From positions 744,001-808,000 of the forward strand of contig NZ_RXOL01000001.1 in NCBI RefSeq assembly GCF_004004515.1: a stretch of DNA of 64,000 bases, read 5' to 3'. This stretch comes from Croceicoccus ponticola (GTDB lineage Bacteria > Pseudomonadota > Alphaproteobacteria > Sphingomonadales > Sphingomonadaceae). This document shows positions 56,007 to 64,000 of the stretch, piece after piece. Position 1 is the stretch's first letter. Every line of letters starts with the position of its first letter. The notes beneath the pieces are model-generated. The model was given only the letters and a program-made list of their open reading frames with translations. It made no database searches and was not told where the DNA came from. The translations under genes were made by a program, and so were the position numbers.

Positions 56007-57428
56007 TCAGTCGACATAAGCGCGGACCAGATCGTAAAGGAACGCGCGGCCGTCCATCAGCGACTTGACGCGGATGCGTTCGTCCAGCCCGTGGATGCCG
56101 TTCGGCTCTGGCCCCCACCACAGGCCCGGTGTGCCATAGGCCGGGATGCCCGCCGCCGTCAGGAATGTGCTATCGGTATACCCGTTCGACATCCGGATCC
56201 CCACCGCCGCGCCGGGATAGTGCCGCGCGACGAGGGTTTCGATCGGGGCCATGAGCGCCTTTGTAATGGGCGGAGCCTCTGGCGCGGGACGAACAGGCGG
56301 CAGGGTCGTGACGACAATGGCATCGTTACCGATCGCGCGTTCAAGCTGGCCACGGACATCCTCGATCGCATGGCCGGGAAATATGCGGCAATTGACGTTC
56401 GCCGTCGCCCGTTGCGGCAGGGCGTTGCGCGCATGGCCCGCCTCCACCATCGTCGCCACGCAAGTCGTGCGGGTATTGCCGCGAAGGTGCGGGTTGGTCG
56501 AAACGATGGCATCGGCAGTCGCGTCGGTCGGATCGGCCAGCAGCGCATCGATCGCCGCACCCATTTCGGCCCCGCCGGTTTTGGCCTCCTGCGCCAGCGA
56601 CTGGCGCGTCACATCGGTCAACTCCACCGGAAAGCGCAAGGCTTCGACCGCGAGCAGCGCGCGCGACAAGTCGTAGATCGCGTTGTCAGGCCGCGGCAAG
56701 GAACTGTGACCACCGGGGTTGATCGTTTCGAGCGCGTAATTGGCAAAGGTCTTTTCGCCCACCTGCACGGTTTGCGTCAGCACCTTGCCGTCGATGTCCG
56801 CCGTGCCGCCGCCGCCTTCGTTCAGTGCGAATTCGGCGTCGATCAATTCGCGCCTGTTCGCCGCCAGCCATTCGGCCCCGTTGAACGCGCCGTTCGTCTC
56901 CTCGCCGCAGGTCAGCATGACCTTTACCGTCCGGCGCGGGCGGTGGCCGTCGCGCGCAAACCGGGCCAGCGCGTCGGTCCAGATCGCAGCCAGCGATTTC
57001 GCGTCCGATGCACCGCGCGCAAAGAACCAGCCGTCCTCTTCGATCAACTTGAACGGATCGCGCTGCCAATCCTCGCGACGGGCCTCAACCACATCGAGAT
57101 GCGCCATCAGCAGGATCGCGCCCGCCTTGGGATCGGTGCCCGGATATATCGCGACAAGGCTGCCTTCTTCGGGATGGTCGGTCGCGACGATGACGTGCAA
57201 GTTTTCGCGCGCCATGCCCGCCGTCGCCAGATGGTCCGCCGCGATGCGCGCCGCCTTGGTGCAACTGCCGCCCGACAGGGTCGTGTCGGTTTCGACCAGC
57301 GCTTGATACAGCCCCTGGAATGAAGCCCAACCGGCGTCGGGGCCGTCGCCGCCCTGTGCCATCGCGGGTTGGCCGATGGCCATCGCGGCGATGCACGAAA
57401 CGGCGGTTATCAGGCGGCGTGGGATCAT
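56007..57428 (-). CDS. Exported M20 family metallopeptidase
   Basis: This 473-residue protein has a signal peptide ending near AMAQ (residue 25). LLMAHLDVVEA, FARGASDAKS and MLTCGEETNG supply the zinc ligands and catalytic glutamate of the M20 di-zinc fold. NPGGHSSLPRPDN marks the lid/dimerisation domain, and the C-terminus has YTDSTFLTAAGIPAYG and NGIHGLDERI with the last ligand. It likely cleaves small peptides or amide-linked substrates in the periplasm. Confidence 0.92.
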   Translation of the reverse strand: MIPRRLITAVSCIAAMAIGQPAMAQGGDGPDAGWASFQGLYQALVETDTTLSGGSCTKAARIAADHLATAGMARENLHVIVATDHPEEGSLVAIYPGTDPKAGAILLMAHLDVVEARREDWQRDPFKLIEEDGWFFARGASDAKSLAAIWTDALARFARDGHRPRRTVKVMLTCGEETNGAFNGAEWLAANRRELIDAEFALNEGGGGTADIDGKVLTQTVQVGEKTFANYALETINPGGHSSLPRPDNAIYDLSRALLAVEALRFPVELTDVTRQSLAQEAKTGGAEMGAAIDALLADPTDATADAIVSTNPHLRGNTRTTCVATMVEAGHARNALPQRATANVNCRIFPGHAIEDVRGQLERAIGNDAIVVTTLPPVRPAPEAPPITKALMAPIETLVARHYPGAAVGIRMSNGYTDSTFLTAAGIPAYGTPGLWWGPEPNGIHGLDERIRVKSLMDGRAFLYDLVRAYVD

Positions 57429-57495
57429 GCTGGTCGCTCTCCTTTTGACTATTGATGTTGAAGCAGCATCAGGCTGTGGATGGAAGGGGGTGTAA

Positions 57496-60018
<2,523 letters not shown>

Positions 60019-60033
60019 GTTCGGCGCTCCGGC

Positions 60034-60052
60034 CCGGCGTCGATGACGCCGG
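60034..60052 (+). terminator. Hairpin after gyrB
   Basis: CCGGCGTC pairs with GACGCCGG around a GAT loop, followed by CGTTTA. It lies 15 nt after the gyrB stop; the U-tail is weak. Confidence 0.5.
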
Positions 60053-60221
60053 CGTTTATGGCAATGTGAAGTCTGCGCGCCACACCTGCCGCCAAAACGG
60101 CGGTCGGGGGTGTGCATCTTGTTTCGGTTCGCAACTACTTTTGCTAACGGCCACGCAGCCAGCCCGCACAGAACGGGCGGCTGACCAGAGAGGGCACCGG
60201 AGCATGAGGGAACCCGAATTG

Positions 60222-62447
60222 ATGAAAACGTCCGCACGCCTGGCCGGTATGGCCGTATCTGTCCTCGCCATCGCCACCGCCAACCCGGTTTTCGCACAGG
60301 ATGCTGGCGAACAAATCGCAAGCGCTAGCGACCTGACCGAGATTTTCGTCACTGCGTCACGCCGCGAGGAACGCGCCATCGACGTGCCCGTGGCCGTCAC
60401 CGCGATTTCGGGCGAAGCGCTCGACGTCATCAATTCCAGCGGGCTCGATATCCGCTTCCTGTCCGCCCGCACGCCCAGCCTGAACGTCGAAAGCTCGTTC
60501 GGCCGCACGTTCCCGCGCTTCTATATCCGCGGTCTTGGCAACACCGACTTCGATCCCAACGCGGCGCAGCCGGTTTCGGTTGTCTATGACGATGTCGCGC
60601 TTGAAAACCCGATGCTCAAATCCTTCCCGGTCTTCGACGTCGAAAGCGTACAGGTCCTGCGCGGGCCGCAGGGCACGCTGTTCGGCCGCAACACCCCGGC
60701 GGGCGTGGTGAAGATCGATTCGGCCAAGCCAACCGACTATTTCACCGGCAAGTTCTCCGCCTCGTACGGCAATCTCGACACCATCAACCTCGAAGGCGCG
60801 ATCGGCGGACCGATCACCGATGTCGTGTCGTTCCGCGTGTCGGGCCTGATGCAGCGCCGCGACGACTGGGTAAAGAACCTCAACACCACCGGCCTCGCCG
60901 AAGAGGAGTTCGAAGGGTACGAGGATATCGCCACCCGCGCGCAATTGCTTATCGAAGATGACGGCAACAGCCTGCTGCTCAATGCCCACTACCGCCATCT
61001 CGACGCTTCGCCGCGCATCTTCCGCGCCGGGGCGATCCTGCCCGGATCGAACGACGCGAACGTGGGCTTCGATCCCAAGGAAGCCAGCCTCGACGGCTAT
61101 ACCGGCCAGACCATGGAGCAGTGGGGCGGCAGCTTCCGCGCCTCGCTCGGCCTAGGCGGAGATAGCACGCTGTCGCTGATCGCGGGTTACGAAGAAGCGA
61201 ACGTGACGTCGACCGGCGATATCGATGGCGGCGACTGCTATGCCTTCATCCCCGGCTGCAATTTCTATGACATCCACGTCGCGGCGTTCCCGGTGAACAC
61301 CGGCGGCAATACCAAGCCTTCGGAAATGAGCACGGAAGTGCGTTTCGATACCGGCGATCTTGGCGGTTACCGCATGCAGGTCGGCGCGTATTACTTCGAT
61401 CAGGAACTGTCCTATCGCGAATTCGCGTTCGACGGCACGACCATCGTGTCCGACGTCTATCACCGCAACGACAACCGCAACTTCGGCGTGTTTGCCGGCG
61501 GCGAAGTGTCGGCGACCGATCGCCTGACCCTGCGCGCGGGCGTGCGTTATTCGGACGACAAGAAGACCGACCGCATCACCGGCACGGCGCAGCTTCCCGC
61601 CGTCACCCTGCCCGTCACGAACACGGCAAAGGGCGACAACATTTCGTGGGACGTCAGCGCGACATATGAAGTGTCGCCCGACACCAACGTCTATGCCCGC
61701 GTGGCGACAGGTTACCAGGGCCCGGCAATTCAGGATCGCGTGAACTTCTTCTCGATCCCCAACGTCGCGAAGGAACAGACTACGATTTCAGGCGAGGCGG
61801 GCATCAAGTCGGCGCTGATGGGTCGCACGCTGCGGCTCGATCTTGCCGGTTACTGGTGGCGGACCGATGACCTGCAGCTGACGGCGGTGGGCGGCGAATT
61901 CAACAGCGCGCGGCTGATCAATGCCGATCATGCCATCGGTTACGGGCTCGAAGGCGAACTGATCGCCAAGCCGACGCCCTATCTCGACCTGACGCTGGGC
62001 GGCAGCTGGAACTTCACCGAAATCCGCGACAACGACCTGTTCATCGCGCCCTGCGGTGGTGGTTGCACCGTCATCGACCCGCTGAACGATGACGGCCTTG
62101 CCATCATCGACGGCAACGACCTGCCGCAGGCGCCGCGTTATGTCGCCAATGCCACGCTGCGTTACGGCGTGCCGGTAGGCGCGGGCGAAGTCTATTTCTT
62201 CACCGACTGGGCCTATCGTTCGGCCACCAACTTCTTCCTGTACGAAGCGGTGGAATTCCGCGGCAAGGAACTGCTCGAAGGCGGTGTCCGCGCCGGGTAC
62301 GCCGCCGATGCGGGTTGGGAAGTGGCCGGGTTCGTCCGCAATGTGACGGATGAAATCGTGTTCGTTTCGGGCATCGATTTCAACAACCTTACCGGCATGA
62401 TCAACGAGCCGCGCACTTACGGCGTGGAGCTTCGCTACTCGTTCTGA
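60222..62447 (+). CDS. TonB-dependent outer membrane receptor
   Basis: This protein of about 741 residues starts MKTSARLAGMAVSVLAIATA with cleavage after VFA. An AGGGAA site lies 9 nt upstream; an ATG at 60204 would add six residues. TEIFVTASRREERAIDVPVA is the TonB box and plug start, followed by RGPQGTLFGRNTPAGVV. The barrel ends GVELRYSF, with the terminal aromatic needed for outer membrane insertion. It takes up an unknown ligand. The stop overlaps the phosphatase start by one base. Confidence 0.93.
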   Translation: MKTSARLAGMAVSVLAIATANPVFAQDAGEQIASASDLTEIFVTASRREERAIDVPVAVTAISGEALDVINSSGLDIRFLSARTPSLNVESSFGRTFPRFYIRGLGNTDFDPNAAQPVSVVYDDVALENPMLKSFPVFDVESVQVLRGPQGTLFGRNTPAGVVKIDSAKPTDYFTGKFSASYGNLDTINLEGAIGGPITDVVSFRVSGLMQRRDDWVKNLNTTGLAEEEFEGYEDIATRAQLLIEDDGNSLLLNAHYRHLDASPRIFRAGAILPGSNDANVGFDPKEASLDGYTGQTMEQWGGSFRASLGLGGDSTLSLIAGYEEANVTSTGDIDGGDCYAFIPGCNFYDIHVAAFPVNTGGNTKPSEMSTEVRFDTGDLGGYRMQVGAYYFDQELSYREFAFDGTTIVSDVYHRNDNRNFGVFAGGEVSATDRLTLRAGVRYSDDKKTDRITGTAQLPAVTLPVTNTAKGDNISWDVSATYEVSPDTNVYARVATGYQGPAIQDRVNFFSIPNVAKEQTTISGEAGIKSALMGRTLRLDLAGYWWRTDDLQLTAVGGEFNSARLINADHAIGYGLEGELIAKPTPYLDLTLGGSWNFTEIRDNDLFIAPCGGGCTVIDPLNDDGLAIIDGNDLPQAPRYVANATLRYGVPVGAGEVYFFTDWAYRSATNFFLYEAVEFRGKELLEGGVRAGYAADAGWEVAGFVRNVTDEIVFVSGIDFNNLTGMINEPRTYGVELRYSF

Positions 62448-62914
62448 TGAAGCAATCCCCGCGGGTCCTGTTCGTCTGCCTTGGCAATATATGCCGGTCG
62501 CCGCTTGCCGAAGCGGCGTTCCGGGCTGAGGCGGAGGCGGCAGGGCTCGCGGTTCATACCGATTCGGCGGGCACGGCAGCCTATCACGTCGGAAATCCGC
62601 CCGATCCGCGCGCCATTCGCGAAGCGGCTCGTAACGGTATCGACATCGCGCATTATCGCGGGCGGCAAGTGACGGCGCGCGACTTCCATGAATTCACGCA
62701 CGTCTTTGCGCTGGATGCCGACAACCTCGCCAACCTGCGTCGCGTTCGTCCGGTGGACGGCAGCGCCGAACTGGCGCTGCTGATGGACATGGTACCCGGA
62801 CGGCGGGGCGAAGCCGTGGCCGATCCCTATTACGGGGACGAGGCCGGTTTTGCCGTGACATGGGACGATGTCAGCATGGCCGCCCGCGCCATGGTGGCCA
62901 GCCTTAAAGACTGA
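62447..62914 (+). CDS. Low-molecular-weight protein tyrosine phosphatase family protein
   Basis: This 155-residue enzyme has the P-loop CLGNICRS (Cys11, Arg17) at the N-terminus and the general acid Asp126 in VADPYYGDEAGF, the complete catalytic set. It would remove phosphate from tyrosine, or from arginine as in some relatives. Its ATG overlaps the stop of the TonB receptor gene (TGATG), so the two are translated together, an unusual pairing. Confidence 0.93.
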   Translation: MKQSPRVLFVCLGNICRSPLAEAAFRAEAEAAGLAVHTDSAGTAAYHVGNPPDPRAIREAARNGIDIAHYRGRQVTARDFHEFTHVFALDADNLANLRRVRPVDGSAELALLMDMVPGRRGEAVADPYYGDEAGFAVTWDDVSMAARAMVASLKD

Positions 62915-62918
62915 TCGC

Positions 62919-64000
62919 TCAGCTTTCCGCGACCCAATCCTTGCGCAGAAACTTTCCGGCCAGCCCCATTAAAAGTGCCGCAAGCCCGTAAAGCGCCAAT
63001 GCGTAGAGCATCGAAAAACGCAGCGCTTCATCGCCATAGGTAGGCTTCAGCGCATCGGACAGCGCGCCCAGCGCAAAAATGCCGCCACCCAGCCCGATGA
63101 GGTTGTTGATCAGGAGGAACAGCGATGACGCCGTCGCCCGCGCGCGCGGTTCGACAAGATGCTGGATCGCCGAAAGCACCGGGCCGATCCAGATATAGGC
63201 GAACGCCTGCGGGATCAGGAACAGGACAAAGGCGACCGAGACGCTGCCCGACACGATGCCAAAGCCATAGAACGGCAGCGCCGCACAGAAAGCGATCGCC
63301 GGGAGCCACGCATACCATGCCCGGTCCCGGCCACCCAGCCGATCACCCAACCAGCCGCCCGTCAGCACGCCGACCGTACCGCCCAACAACAGGATCGCGC
63401 CATAGAACTGCGATGCCGCGACAAGGTCGAGCCCGAAACTGCGCTGCAACAGGCTGGGCAGCCAGAACGCGACGCCGTAACCCAGCATGGAACTGGACGC
63501 CGCGCCGAACGACAGCAGCCAGAACGAAGGTTTGCGCGCCAGCACGCGGGCGATATCGGCAAATCCGGGCGCTTCGTTGCCGGCCACCGGTGCGGGACGG
63601 GGCACGTCCTTCACGATCAGCTTGAACGGAATGGCGACCAGAATGCCGCAGATGCCGACAAAGAAGAACGCCGCCCGCCAATCGACCGTCGCGGCGATAT
63701 AGCCGCCCGCCATGACCCCCGCCGCCGATCCCAGCGGGATGCCCAGCGAATAGATCGACAGCGCGAACGAGCGTTTGGACGAGGGGAAATAATCGCCGAT
63801 GATGGCATAGGACGGCGCGACCCCGCCCGCTTCCCCCACCCCGACGCCAAGCCGGGCAAGGAAGATCGACCAGAAATTGTGCGCAAGGCCGCAAAGCGCG
63901 GTGAACCCGCTCCACGCGACAAGGCTGATGGTGATCACCCAACTGCGGCTGGTCCGGTCCGCCGTCCATGCCAGCGGAACCGCCAGCGTGGAATACAACA
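62919..64000 (-). CDS. MFS transporter (partial, runs off the right edge)
   Basis: The frame is open to the window end, so the first helix or so is missing. The visible part begins YSTLAVPLAWTADRTSRSW, the end of helix 2 and the loop 2-3 signature, then LARLGVGVGEAGGVAPSYAI and further helices to twelve in total. The loop sequence and SKRSFALSIYSLGIPLG resemble the spinster-like MFS group common in sphingomonads. The substrate is unknown. Confidence 0.88.
   Translation of the reverse strand, partial: LYSTLAVPLAWTADRTSRSWVITISLVAWSGFTALCGLAHNFWSIFLARLGVGVGEAGGVAPSYAIIGDYFPSSKRSFALSIYSLGIPLGSAAGVMAGGYIAATVDWRAAFFFVGICGILVAIPFKLIVKDVPRPAPVAGNEAPGFADIARVLARKPSFWLLSFGAASSSMLGYGVAFWLPSLLQRSFGLDLVAASQFYGAILLLGGTVGVLTGGWLGDRLGGRDRAWYAWLPAIAFCAALPFYGFGIVSGSVSVAFVLFLIPQAFAYIWIGPVLSAIQHLVEPRARATASSLFLLINNLIGLGGGIFALGALSDALKPTYGDEALRFSMLYALALYGLAALLMGLAGKFLRKDWVAES

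Overview
The window is about 60% G+C by eye, densely packed, and reads as a chromosomal segment of an alphaproteobacterium. The best guess is Sphingomonadales, probably Erythrobacteraceae. The pointers are a class I lysyl-tRNA synthetase, HWE-type kinase and short LOV photoreceptor, UrcA and RcnB family exported proteins, DUF2171 proteins, a GTA-type holin gene, a large TonB receptor, and promoters matching the alphaproteobacterial general-stress sigma factor EcfG (GGAAC-N17-CGTT). The genus cannot be fixed from the sequence alone.

Layout. 1-1.3 kb: a cytochrome b/b6 fragment, a lipoprotein and a PilZ protein. 1.3-10.6 kb: one minus-strand operon running adhC, a VOC protein, fghA, fdsG, fdsB, fdhD, fdsA, fdsD. 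It encodes the full glutathione-dependent route from formaldehyde to CO2, with a divergent LysR regulator. 10.6-13.9 kb: hmgA-fahA-maiA for homogentisate (tyrosine/phenylalanine) breakdown. 14-17.6 kb: a GNAT protein, an orphan GTA-type holin, accB-accC and an Lrp regulator. 17.9-20.3 kb: an odd histidine kinase, tRNA-Ile2(CAU), tRNA-Pro(UGG) and the scar of an integrated element carrying only an integrase fragment. 20.3-24 kb: a paoABC-type aldehyde oxidoreductase. 24.4-34 kb: sodC, ettA, an RcnB-like protein, cytochrome b561, a prolyl hydroxylase, UrcA, a metallopeptidase, class I lysS, a lipoprotein, ppk2 and a zinc-ribbon protein. 34.2-35 kb: an AT-rich WYL+TerB-like gene that looks acquired.

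35-45 kb: nrdB and nrdA are separated by a sensory/stress island. It holds a DUF2171 protein, a PepSY-like membrane protein, a 57-residue mini DUF2171 paralogue, a CheB-CheR-PAS-HWE kinase, a Crp/Fnr regulator and a short LOV protein. Perfect or near-perfect EcfG promoters precede three of these genes, and a fourth lies upstream of a CHRD lipoprotein at 53 kb. This makes a local general-stress regulon the most coherent new signal in the window.

45.6-64 kb: mostly housekeeping genes. These are glsB, a diguanylate cyclase, nadB, a thiolase, a thioredoxin-like lipoprotein, a CHRD lipoprotein, guaA, a 29-residue membrane peptide with a hairpin over its ribosome binding site, a ZIP transporter, an M20 peptidase, gyrB, a TonB receptor coupled to a low-molecular-weight phosphatase, and a truncated MFS transporter at the window edge.
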